DNA from: Acanthochlamys bracteata
Lineage: Eukaryota; Streptophyta; Magnoliopsida; Pandanales; Velloziaceae
Assembly (NCBI GenBank): GCA_019914995.1
Contig: CM034129.1
Span: 1,563,725 to 1,627,724 of the forward strand
Length of the DNA: 64,000 nucleotides
Direction: 5' to 3'
Each line of letters starts with the position of its first letter. Positions within the stretch are counted from its first letter, which is position 1. The notes beneath the pieces were generated by a model that did no database searches, was not told the DNA's origin, and saw only the letters and a program-made list of their open reading frames with translations. A program made the translations under genes and the position numbers. Of this stretch, positions 24,331 through 34,805 are shown piece by piece.

Positions 24331-25287
24331 ATAGTTGAAAAAAAGAAGTAAGAAATAAAATTCATAGAAATTTAAGCTACCCTGGTCAAAGATCATCAAA
24401 GACTTCTCAGGAGCTTGAATCCATCCATGTCAAAATAGGCTACGTTCGCACGACCCATGCATGACTTCTTGACCTTTCACTAAATTACAAAATTCTTGCC
24501 AGATAGAGATCTTTCGTTAATTTGCTCGTCTGTGGAAGTCACGTACGGCGACAGTTTTCTGAGAAAGCACATGAAGGAAGTTTATAATTGATAAAATATT
24601 AGTAAGTAATCCATAAGTAATTGTCGGTAATTTATAATTTATTTTAATATAACTTTTATAGTAATTATGAATTAAAAAATATATTTGAGATGAAAAAATA
24701 CAAATTAATTATATTCAAATTTATTCTTTTTAGTAATTATTGTATGCCAACTATTATAAAAAAATTATGCCGATAAATTAATACAAAGAAGTTGATTAAT
24801 TATCAAATCGAAGAATTGTTTAAAAAAATTAGTTATCAGTACGCTAGCTATAATAAAAAATGATCTACCACATTGATATTCTACAATATGTCCTAAATTT
24901 ATGTGATTTGATTTAAGAAAGCAAATAAGAAAAGTAGTTTTTAAGTGATTGATAAAGAGTGACATTTTGTTAGCTACTATATCTTTGTGTTTGTATGATT
25001 ATTGTAATTATCTTTGAAATTTCAATTTAAATTGTAAGTATGCCAATATGCCGTCGTGCTAATGTCATTCGGATTCACCGCCTTATTTTCAACATTTAGA
25101 ATAAAAGAGTCTTATTTTTGTTCAAGGGCATGACTTTTCCAAAGCTACCACCCTCTGGTGACCAGCTTACATTAAAAGCTTAGCAGTGGCTACTCGATCT
25201 CTAGCATGCTTCAAAGTTAACATAGAAGAACCTCTATTAGCTAGCAAAACCACATAACACACAGCAAGGAATCAAGATTAGTAATTA

Positions 25288-27031
25288 ATGGAAGAGAAGG
25301 TTGCTGCAGGTGATCATTTAAATGAGAGAAGCAACAAAGGTGATTTAGCTGCTGGTGATCAACCTCATGCCGACAAGTTCTTGGAGGATGAAGAGGAGGA
25401 TGAGGAGGTGGTGCTTCCAGGGTTCCGATTCCACCCGACTGATGAAGAGCTCGTCGGGTTTTATCTCCGACGTAAAGTTGATAACAAGCCTCTTAGTATC
25501 GAGATCATCAAGCAGATAGATATATACAAGTATGACCCATGGGATCTTCCAAGTAAGACTATCATGCTCTCTATCTTTTGCTACTGCATCTTATATATCT
25601 TGTTTAACATTCTAATTAAAGTAGATTTTAGCTTTCCTAATGGAAAAAAAATTGAAGATGATAGGCATTATGGTCGCTGGGGAACTTATGTTCTTAATAT
25701 TTGTAAGGCTAGCTATCAGCGTTCAAATAGAAAGATTCTAACACTGTTCGATCTCAATCTTAAGTTTTGAACTTCGAGCGAGTTATTCTTTTCTTGCTTA
25801 TTTTCACAGTTAGCATAGCTTCTGGTTAGAGTGTTTTAGCTGCTTCAGCAAGCTTAATTTGAAGTTAATGCTAGCTGCTGTACAGTTTGCATCATTTCAT
25901 GGGCATCAACAGCTTTAATTCTTATTGTGAATATAATGCCACATTATACAAACTATCTCATTAATTATGGTTTTAGTACATACACACTGATGTCAACACA
26001 CACATTTGGCCATATTAATTGCTGAATCATGGAAATTCTGCTGATAGTAAACAAGACGAAGCTTTCTTTTCATTTAAATGTATCACTTCGATATTTCATG
26101 CCACTGCTTTCTTTTGATTCCTTTTGAGTGCTAACTCTTTTTACAACCACGAGTGTTTGGGTATTCTTTTACTAAGTAGTTCTCGTTTGTTGAATGAAAT
26201 TTGATGATGCAGAAGCCAGCACCATTGGTGACAAGGAGTGGTACTTCTTCTGCTTGAGAGGAAGGAAGTACAGAAACAGCATAAGGCCTAATAGAGTCAC
26301 TGGCTCAGGTTTCTGGAAAGCAACTGGTATAGACAGGCCGATATATTGCACGACAGACTCAGCTGATTGTATCGGATTGAAGAAGTCCCTGGTTTATTAC
26401 CGTGGTAGTGCAGGAAAGGGAACAAAGACAGATTGGATGATGCATGAGTTCCGCCTTCCCTTAAATAACAGCAAAAATGATGAAGGCTTGCAGGAAGCAG
26501 TAAGTAGCTAGCCGATCTTTATATTCTTTTTCTTTTGTTATTTTTCTGAATGGAAGTCTGATTGTGTCTGTTGCTGCATTAACTGATTAATTTCAGGAAG
26601 TTTGGACAATATGCCGGATATTCAAGCGGACAGTTACCTACAAGAAATACACACCACAGCAATGGAAGACATCATCAAACAGTCAGGCACAGTCAGGTAC
26701 TAGCTCGAAGACGAGCAGTTTTGAGTCAGAGAATGGCGACGAGTACATATGTTATGCAAACTCTTATGTGCAACAGCAGCAAGGTCATTACAACGTTGCT
26801 CCTGCTGATTACTACCAACAGGAGATGAACCAGTTAATGCATGCGTGCCACTGGAACCAAAGTTACCAAACAACTCAAGCAACTCCGTTTACCGTACTGC
26901 ATCATCCAAATTATCCAAACTACCCAAATTACTCGAACGAATTCATCAGCAAAGATGGGAACTGGGATGAACTCGGAAGAATAGTGAACTTGGCATCTGT
27001 TCAAGCCCACCTCGATCAACAGTATGGATAA
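25288..27031 (+). CDS. JUB1: NAC transcription factor, JUNGBRUNNEN1/ANAC042-like
   Basis: Nuclear DNA-binding regulator; Arabidopsis JUB1 delays senescence and responds to hydrogen peroxide and abiotic stress. Exons 25288-25552, 26213-26499 and 26597-27031 encode 328 residues in agreeing phases. An acidic N-terminal leader (EDEEEDEEV) precedes the NAC domain at about residues 45-205: subdomain [69 protein letters not shown] and [32 protein letters not shown]. The C-terminal half is Gln/Tyr/Asn-rich with short NYP repeats ([14 protein letters not shown]) and ends in a WDEL-containing block as in JUB1. The three-exon plan is the standard NAC layout. The longer second and third introns of the C-terminus are absent. 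No damage seen; the call to the JUB1 subgroup rests on domain wording and the WDEL tail. Confidence 0.92.
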
Positions 27032-28690
27032 TTTTTTGTAGTCTTAGAGTCTAACTATGAAAAGCTAAGACTTCAACGTGCTTTAATTCCTACAGAGTGC
27101 AGGAATAACAAAAGCAAATAGTGCAATACACATTAGAGTATGATGCTGATTATACTGTGATCACTTGTTGCAAAGATATAAAAATGAGTGTTTGGATTTG
27201 TCCACAACGTTAATTTGGTTGAGTTTTGTTTTTTTGTTGTGATTGAGCGTTTGACATCTGTCAGTAAATTAGTCGCGCTTAACGGCGGCTAGGTGATTGA
27301 ACAGGAAAACGGCCAACGAATTGTCAGCATAGCCAAGTCAGACTTTGGAATTTTACTTTGGTTGATTGGTTGTTGTTTCTTAGCTCATCAGTTTGAATTT
27401 ACAAATCAAACTAAAGAAGTCAATGTGCTCTCTTTTATTTATATCTTGTTTTTGTCTGAAAGAAGAATTTTACTTGTTCGGAACAAAGTTTATAATTTTA
27501 GATTCATTTTGTATAAATAAAATCATTCAGCTTGAGCTTCTGACACAAGTGAAAATAACTTAATCTAAGTTTAAACTTTTCAAAAAACAAATTTTATTTT
27601 TATATCTATAAATACTGCATAGTATTATGTAATATATAAACAAATGTCTTTTAGGAAACAAATTATTTATTCGGCCTTTTAGGATACGTTATAAATTGTA
27701 ATTCTTCGAAATAACATGCGACCGGTTTAATTATTTTGTGACATTTTTATTTCTAAGACTTTTAAAATTTTCACTCATAGTCTTTATTCTAAAAGTAAAT
27801 AATTAAAATTTTCTGCTACTAACAAATTATGAATGTTTACGTTAAAAACTGATCAAATAATACATAGAAGAAGCGATATCAAGTGCTTGTAAAAATATAT
27901 TATATTTTTAAAAAATAATTTTTAAAAAATTTCAAGTAATAAATTTAAATTTTTATTTAGAAAAATATATATAAATTTTATGGTCTATATTTATCTGAAT
28001 TTTTTTGTAAATTAAAAAAATTAATATCATAGAAAATTAAAATAAAATTTTAATAGTTAATAATAAGTATTCTCAAATATGTTTGAAGTACTACCGAAAC
28101 AAAATTCTGTAAATTCAAAATTGCGTTATACTAGCAAATAAACAAAAAATCCAGGAATATAATTGAAGCCAGAATCACAACTCATACAAATCCATCCTAG
28201 CATCCAAAAATAACTATAATTAGTGAAACAAACATCAAAATCAACCATTTTTCACGCAGGTAATCAACAATCAGTAAACAAAAGTAGCACTTGATAAACA
28301 AAAAATAATATAAATAAAACAAATAAGTTCAACCCAAAAAATAAGAAATTTCAACAAACCTGCGCCCATATTGAAGAGAATCAAACTGCATTGAGATCGA
28401 AGAATTTGCAGAACTTCTCCGAAGTCCAAATCAAATGGATCAGTTCTACAAACATAGAAAAAAGAATTAAATCCAAAAAATAAAACATTTGCATAAATAG
28501 TTCTTAATTTAAATATTACATTAGTAGTAACCAAAGATTCAAAAATTCATTTCTCTATTTACTTGAAGTTCAAGGTGTGAACCTAAGAAATTCATATTCT
28601 ACTATTCGTAGGCCTATCCTGCTAAACATAGTAAATGATAAATATATCTTTTTTTCTGTTAGCTCGTCGATTTCAGTGGAGGAAAAAAAA
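27032..28690. other. Intergenic: NAC 3' tail, AT-rich spacer, HAD promoter
   Basis: Holds the NAC 3' region, one AT-rich repeat, and the promoter side of the HAD-like gene. ORFs at 27293-27520 and 28271-28534 have no recognisable features. Confidence 0.5.
27885..28085. repeat. AT-rich repeat outside the desert
   Basis: A/T-only block (entry AGTGCTTGTAAAAATATATT, exit AATAAGTATTCTCAAATATG) resembling the MITE-like family in length and base content; ends are too diverged to be sure. Confidence 0.35.
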
Positions 28691-28693
28691 AAC

Positions 28694-31600
28694 ATGGAAA
28701 CCGCAGCCAAAAATTCGCTGCTGCTCCGAAGCTGTCTACCAATTTTGGGCTCAGATAAGTTCGAATTTACCAAATATGCCACTGTCAGCAGCAGCAACAC
28801 TAATACTGTAGCACTCGTTCCTTCTCCGAGAAGCAACAACCACCACTCTCTCTACTACTCATGTTCTTCAACAAAAGCTAACCTTCAGGTGAGCGAGACC
28901 AACCAAGATGTCGGCCTTCTTCTCGAAGTGGAAGGGTTAGTTGATTCAATTAGTTATCTGATAATTATTTGATGCTTGTTTTGTTGTTAATTATGATTAG
29001 ATTTTTTTTGTTGTTTATGGTGAATTTGGTGTTGGATTAATTAGTTACTTTGTAATTTTTGGGATTAATCTTGTTTTGATATTGCTTCAGGGTTCTTGCG
29101 GATGTATATCGTTTAGGAAATCGACAAGCTTTCAATGAAGGTTTGAATATTACTTTCCATGGTTCATTATATGTATTTAACTTTTAATTTTTGGTTATCG
29201 GTTAAATCTAGGAGTTAATACTGGCTCATGTTTGGTGGCTTTTGCTTTATTGCTTCTAGCGTTTATAAAACTCGGCTTGGATTGCGCTAAGTGGACAGAA
29301 CCTATATATGTAGACCTCGCGAGGTAAATTACCTGCTAATTTTTTTGTTCTTAGCAGTTTTTTTTGAGAATTTTAACTTTTGTCGAATAGGTCAATTAGA
29401 TGCTTTCTCCTTCCTTATTTCACTATCCAGGAAAGCTGCTGGTGACGAACAAAGGATGCTAAGTCTATTCTTTAATAGGGTATGTCTTCTTATTCTACGG
29501 ATGTTAGGCGTTATTTCCTTGTACTATGTGTCAAATTTATAGAAATCTTATGCAAGGCATAATAAACTGGAAATGCTTGTTTGAATGTGCTTGTCCTAGA
29601 TGTCAGATTAAATGATGTTTCTCATTTCATTATTCGTAATCTTCTTTCCCATATCTTATCTGCATCCAGGTAACATCAACATTCTGTAAGTTATAATTAT
29701 TAAGTTTATGCTTGCCAAAAACAACAATCTCTCCTCTTTTTGAATTGTGCTTTCTTTTGCTGCACGGATGAGCGGGCTTCAACTTTGCCAAGGAAAATAT
29801 CAGATTTATGAAAAAGTAGGAACTAATAGCCTTAAGTTTAACTTTGCTAGGAGCAATAATATGTTATGTCCAACAGCTATGCTTGTGTAGCACTCCTTTT
29901 CATTTTGTTTGTTGTTGATCCTTGATTCTTCTTCAATGTGGCTAAGTAGATGAGAAAGATCAAAGCAGATAGTCTATATCACTGGCAAATAGGAGCATTG
30001 AAAGAGCACAACGAAGGGATCAATAGCCACAACTCTTTTTTTTTTTGTTCTTTTGCCCAATTAGTAGCTATTTGATAAGATATATTCTTATCATCTTCTC
30101 TTTCTATGAGCATATCAAACTTATATGTGTTCTGCAGATTGGTTGGCCCACTTCACTGCCTACAAATGAGAAAGAAGCATTTATGAAAAGTGTTCTAAAA
30201 GAAAAGGTAGGTTTTGCATACTCAGCATTCTGTGTCTTGACATTAGCACCAGATAATTTAGATAGCTAAATACACAATGGCGAAATGTTGGGAACTCAGA
30301 TACACATTCTTCCAGCAGAAATTTGGGCTTTACACTACAATGTTAAATGTTTCATGATTGCTAATATTTATGTCACTAAATTGTCCTTTAGTGGCATATT
30401 GAACGAACTTTGCAGCTAGGCTTCTGACTTCATAACCCTACCTCCCATTGACCTTCAGTAGTGATGTTAGAATCATAAAACACACCCAATTCTACATCTC
30501 ATTTCATTTGTCCACGATGTTCATTGACTAAGACTGTATATCTATTAGTACCATATTTGGTGCTATCACTAGGAGATGACGTTGCATGTTAGTGAACTAA
30601 AAGTGTATCTTCTTTGCAGAGGAAAGCATTGGAAGAATTTGCAGCTTCAAGCAGCTTAACTTTGCGGCCTGGAGTCGAGAAGTTAGTTCTGCAATTCTTG
30701 CAAATTTTTCTGTACAAAATTTCCCTTTTTACTGGAAGCAACTTGTTGAATTGTGTAAGTTGAAATTGTTTGTTGTGGTAAGATGTCTCCTAGCATATGG
30801 ACATCGTGCTTTTTGCATTAGATTCTCATACTTTAGCAACTTTTAGATGCTTCTTCTGTTCTTCATATGAACCTCTGGAAGAATTTAAGCTGGCCTTGTT
30901 AAATGGCTTAATTGATCAATCCTATGCCTTAAAAACAAACGAGACTAAACAGGATTCCAGAGTGCTTACTCTTGCTGTATGTGCTGTATATAGTGGTTAA
31001 TAAACATAAATTCTTTCATAGAAGCTTGCACTCTGTAGTTTGCCCTTTTCTTACTGTGTTGTATATTTGATGTGTCTTTGCAGTTTTATTGATGATGCAT
31101 TAAGAGAAGGTATACCACTGGTTATGGTGACAGCTTATAGTAAGAATGGAGACAAAATGTCCAGGTTTGTTTGTACTTGAAATTTTGAAATGCAATATTT
31201 TTTTAATGCGACTATAGTCTACAGGGGATGTATGGGTGTTTTCAAACGCACTCCCACTGTTCCAAATTTAAAAGCTTTTTTTTTTTATATTTTAAAATTA
31301 TTTTTAGAAACTTTAGATCATATAAATGAATTGCACGTTAGAAAATCTTTATATATGTTAATTTTTTTAGGTAAAAAACGTCAAGCTCGTTTTACGAAAA
31401 TCCAAAAATAAGCTTCTTTTCAGAAAATCTCCTTATTTTAAGCATTCCCAAATGTCCCCATGGCAGAGCTGAAAGCTGTATAAGATGACTGTAGAACAAC
31501 AAAAAATCCTCTACTCTAAATGTCTGTTGGAGGCTTTGTTGGGATCATTTATGAGATAAGAGATCTTTCACTGAAATATGTATGATTAGTCCTTGTTTAT

Positions 31601-32989
31601 CATTTGTCTTTTTTGAAATTGTATAACATTTGCTTAAATTGTCAATGATAAGCCTAAATGGCTTTTCTCGTAGCTGCTGGAAATATGCAGTCATTAAATC
31701 ACCTTCAGAAAATTCAACCTGCCTCGTAGTCTTCATAGATTTAATAAAATTATCAGTTAAGCTGTTCCAAACTTTGTCATTTTGGTACATTATGTCCATT
31801 TCTGCTTGACTTCCTGTAACCACTAAAAGCATCTTTTATAAGTTGGAATTTCAATGTTTGTGCTCATGCAGGTCTATTATTGAAAAACTTGGCTTAGAAC
31901 GACTATCCAAAATTAGGATAATTGGAAAAGATGAAGTTGATAGAAGCTTTTATGGGCAACTTGTTCTTGGCAAAGGTGCCACATCTAGTTTGGATGAGCA
32001 GCTTGCTAAAGAAGCAAGAAAAGCAGGTAAATTTCCTTCTGCTCGTGTACTAGCTGTTCTCTTTAAAGAATAGCTTTATCTTGTCGGAACTGATGAGCTC
32101 TGCTTCCTTCACCACCACAGTTTCAATGGAGAAGCAACGCATTGCAGGGGAGGTTGCATCTGTTCTCAAGCTAAGTATTGACTTAGATACTGGTGCATCT
32201 GAAAGGTCTGTCATCTATGAGATTCCTATTTTTTGTATGAACTTGTCAATGAATCTGATGCCCTTTCTGATACAATGCTATTGCTGTATCTCTCAATATG
32301 AGCTCTTCTGCATTACATTAACCTTAACTATGCATATTACTACAATGCTATTTCTCTATGTGGCTGTATGTGAATGTTTATGAAGATTGCTCTGCAAACT
32401 TGAAAGCCTCTTCCTATGGTCATGAAATATAAGATTGAACATTGCTCTTTTCTTTTAGTCTTGAGAAGGTAATTACTGCACTTCGAGCTGGGGCAGAGTG
32501 TGCAGATTTGCCTGTACAAAGTTGTGTGCTCATTACCGGAAGCCAATCTGGTGTTCAAGCTGCTGAGCGCATTGGCATGCCTTGTGTAGTTCTTCGAAGC
32601 AGGTAACTACCTATGTAGCTTTTCAGGGTTGCCTTCAAGACTTTGTGCACTTTGTACTAGAGTTAACTTTCACCAGTACAACCACTACAGTTGAGCGTCT
32701 TCCTAATTAAATAAGCAGCATGGCATAGCAGTATTATTTTTGTTCTTTGGTCTTGAATCCTTTTGATAAGACCACTGATACAAACAGCATGGCATAGCAG
32801 TACAACCACTGCTTATTGACTTATTGTTTTTGGTAATTCCACGTATATGATCATGAGCTCCTTTGTAAAATTTGAATTTGCAGCCTCACAGCAAGAGCTG
32901 AATTCCCTTCAGCAAAAGCTGTCATGGATAGCTTTGGAGGTGCAGACTTGACAGTAGCCAAGCTAAGGAACATGAACATGAAGAACTAG
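28694..32989 (+). CDS. Plastid HAD/CbbY-like protein with altered catalytic motifs (At5g45170-like)
   Basis: HAD-superfamily fold related to CbbY sugar-phosphate phosphatases. Eleven exons: 28694-28935, 29091-29140, 29260-29323, 29431-29479, 30138-30206, 30620-30681, 31084-31164, 31872-32026, 32121-32205, 32459-32602, 32884-32989, all in phase; 368 residues. The Ser/Asn-rich first 60 residues look like a chloroplast transit peptide. In HAD enzymes motif I is DxDxT/V; here it reads LLLEVEGVLADVYR, with Glu at both acid positions. Motif II is present as VMVTAYSKNG. Motif IV, normally with one or two acids (GDS or EDS), reads VLITGSQSGVQAAERIGMP without them. The cap region (DCAKWTEPIY, AAGDEQRMLSLFFNRIGWP) is well kept. 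The protein is probably not a normal phosphatase. Met at 28694 is preferred to the one at 28577 because the transit-like region starts there. A MITE-like element sits in intron 7. Confidence 0.88.
31217..31465. repeat. MITE-like element inside intron 7 of the HAD gene
   Basis: Bounded by GGGTGTTTTCAAACGCACTC on the left and GCATTCCCAAATGTCCCCA on the right, roughly inverted ends around an A/T-rich core. AACGCACTCCCA at 31245-31256 recurs exactly in the element at 41.5-41.67 kb, which suggests a second small family in this window. Confidence 0.55.
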
Positions 32990-33825
32990 TACAAAACTCA
33001 ACTTTCTCAGTTTATTTTTTTTGGGAGTACTGTATTGTAGAGCAAGCAACATGTAAAGTTTGATGGTCCTTTATTTTTATATGAATGGCATAAGCTCCCT
33101 CTTAACTGTATAAGCATAAGTGGCAATGCGAAAGCTAGTGTATTCTGAATGCAAATTTTAGAGGGGGAAGGCCCAGTTGTTTGTATCAGAAGAATGTTAT
33201 ATGTGGGTGTGTCGTTCTTCTTCGAATCTGTTTGTTCATTGTTCGAAGTTCATATAATGCTTCTGGTTGCAAAAAGATTTGAAGTTTCTGCAAAATTTAA
33301 ACAAAAAAGAAAAACTATGTCCGAAATACAGGTTGGAAATGGAAGCAAATGATGAACAACAGCTTTTTAAAGTTGATCTCTCACAGAAGAATAAGGGGGA
33401 AAGTAAAGGAATTTCTAAGGATATTAATTTAAGAAAACAAAACAAGCTCCCTATTTTCTGTAATAAATCAAACTGAGACCTTAATAATATTAATAATAAC
33501 AAGATAAGGATGAATTAAATAAATTGAAAAAAAAAATTAGAAGGACGGCCTTCAGAAAGATTTCATCACGAGACCGCCGTCGGCGAAGAAAGATAGAAAC
33601 AAACAAGAGGTTTCGATCGAGCAACAAAGAGAGAAGAAAAGAGCAGAGAGAAATTAGGGGTAATGATAGATTGATCGATTGATTCAGATTGAAAACTATT
33701 AAAAAATCCATCACAGAAGCTAAACAATCGAATTTTGATCTCGATCATTAGCTCAGGATAAAGGATCGCTTGGTTTTCTTTTCTCCACACGTAATGATCA
33801 ATCAATCTCTCCCAGAAAACAAATT

Positions 33826-33843
33826 CCTCTCTCTCTCTCTCTC
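33826..33843. repeat. (CT)n microsatellite
   Basis: About nine CT units followed by CCGCCGCT, the usual look of a plant 5' leader, but with no clear downstream coding exon. Confidence 0.8.
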
Positions 33844-33971
33844 CGCCGCTACCAGAGATCCTCCTCCAAATTTCAATCTCTCTCCTCGCCGCTCGGCCGC
33901 CGTGATTCAATCCTCCCTTCGGAAATCTCCAACACAGCCATTCGAGAAATTTAACCACCAAGTAAGGGAAA

Positions 33972-33997
33972 GGCCCACTTCATATTTGTACGGCCCA
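33972..33997. promoter_or_regulatory. Paired GGCCCA (site II type) elements
   Basis: GGCCCA at 33972-33977 and 33992-33997. TGGGCY site II elements bind TCP factors upstream of many plant housekeeping genes. Here they face a leader-like sequence on the minus side with no recognised gene. Confidence 0.45.
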
Positions 33998-34203
33998 TTT
34001 TACTTTACGAACGCCCATGCTAACTTATAGCTATCTAGAGATAAAGAAAATCATTAAAATGGAATTTATATTATTATTGTTATTATAATGCAGGTAACTT
34101 TTATTTTTCATTTTTTTTAATTGAGGAAAGCTTGATTTCTTTAAAAATCACTGAGTACAACTATGAAGTACATCCATTTCTTATCTCATTCCATCCAAAT
34201 TGT

Positions 34204-34430
34204 GGGGTTGTTTAGGATTACTTAAAATAAAATATTTTTAAAAAAAACTTATAGAGTTTTTTTAGATACTAGTGTTTGTTTTAGTTTAAAAGATAACAAA
34301 ACCTATAAAATGCTGTAAATTTTATTTTTCATACTATTTTTAAATAATATAAAATACTCTAAAAAATATTTGAGAACTGAAGAATTAAAAAGAAAATTAA
34401 AAACCAAACAAAACTCAGGGCCAAACAATA
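34204..34430. repeat. AT-rich MITE-like element
   Basis: Entry GGTTGTTTAGGATTACTTAA, exit CTCAGGGCCAAACAATACC; the ends are an imperfect inverted pair (TTGTTTAG against CCAAACAA) around an A/T-rich core. Confidence 0.5.
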
Positions 34431-34805
34431 CCTGCATACTGAAGAGAGAGGTAAAAAAAGAAAAAAACAATACAAAAGAGTACCCATAGTGATATAGAAT
34501 TTTTTAATTTTTTTTGGAAGAAAAAAGACCTCAACAACCTTAATAATATTGTAAAGAACAAAATATCAGAGATTACTATATTATAGCAATCTTAGGTATA
34601 CAGCAAATGGACCAACCATTAAGATGGTCCCTGTACACAAATCCAAAACTGGATCACTCGTCTAATCTCTCACTGAGCAGCGACAGCTCCGATATACATG
34701 CGCATAACCTACAATCTCTTACACCTAAAAGAAGAAAATTCAACCAACTAGGCACAGAAGATGTTAGTTTCTCTGTGGTGAACATGCGCTTGAGGAACCA
34801 CCCTA

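Larger units (their letters stand above)
16407..25280. other. Gene desert with a nest of short AT-rich elements
   Basis: About 8.9 kb with no ORF that resembles a protein. Unique-looking spacer of moderate AT content alternates with about a dozen blocks of 170-240 bases that are over 85% A+T and share the same internal wording (runs such as TTTAAATAAAATTTTT and ATATTTATAAAATAT). I saw no LTR pair, no polypurine tract with a primer site, and no transposase or reverse-transcriptase fragment. Confidence 0.6.
32990..34805. other. Intergenic with promoter-like segment, no gene assigned
   Basis: After the HAD 3' UTR, 33.5-34.0 kb has higher GC, a CT repeat, and GGCCCA elements, as in a plant promoter plus 5' leader. 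The longest frames (131 residues minus at 33566-33961; 86 residues plus at 33770-34030) are low in complexity and match nothing I know. An AT-rich repeat follows at 34204-34430. Confidence 0.5.

Noticed and set aside
22615-24965. Small minus ORFs at 22615-22797 and 24765-24965
   Set aside because: Short, no homology to known plant proteins by eye, and set in AT-rich spacer.
16407-25280. LTR element or LINE in the gene desert
   Set aside because: No paired long direct repeats, no reverse transcriptase, integrase, gag or transposase wording, and no poly(A)-tailed unit was seen.
33566-33961. 131-residue minus ORF and 86-residue plus ORF in the promoter-like segment
   Set aside because: Both are biased by CT/GA repeats and pyrimidine-rich leader sequence; no domain, no splice context.
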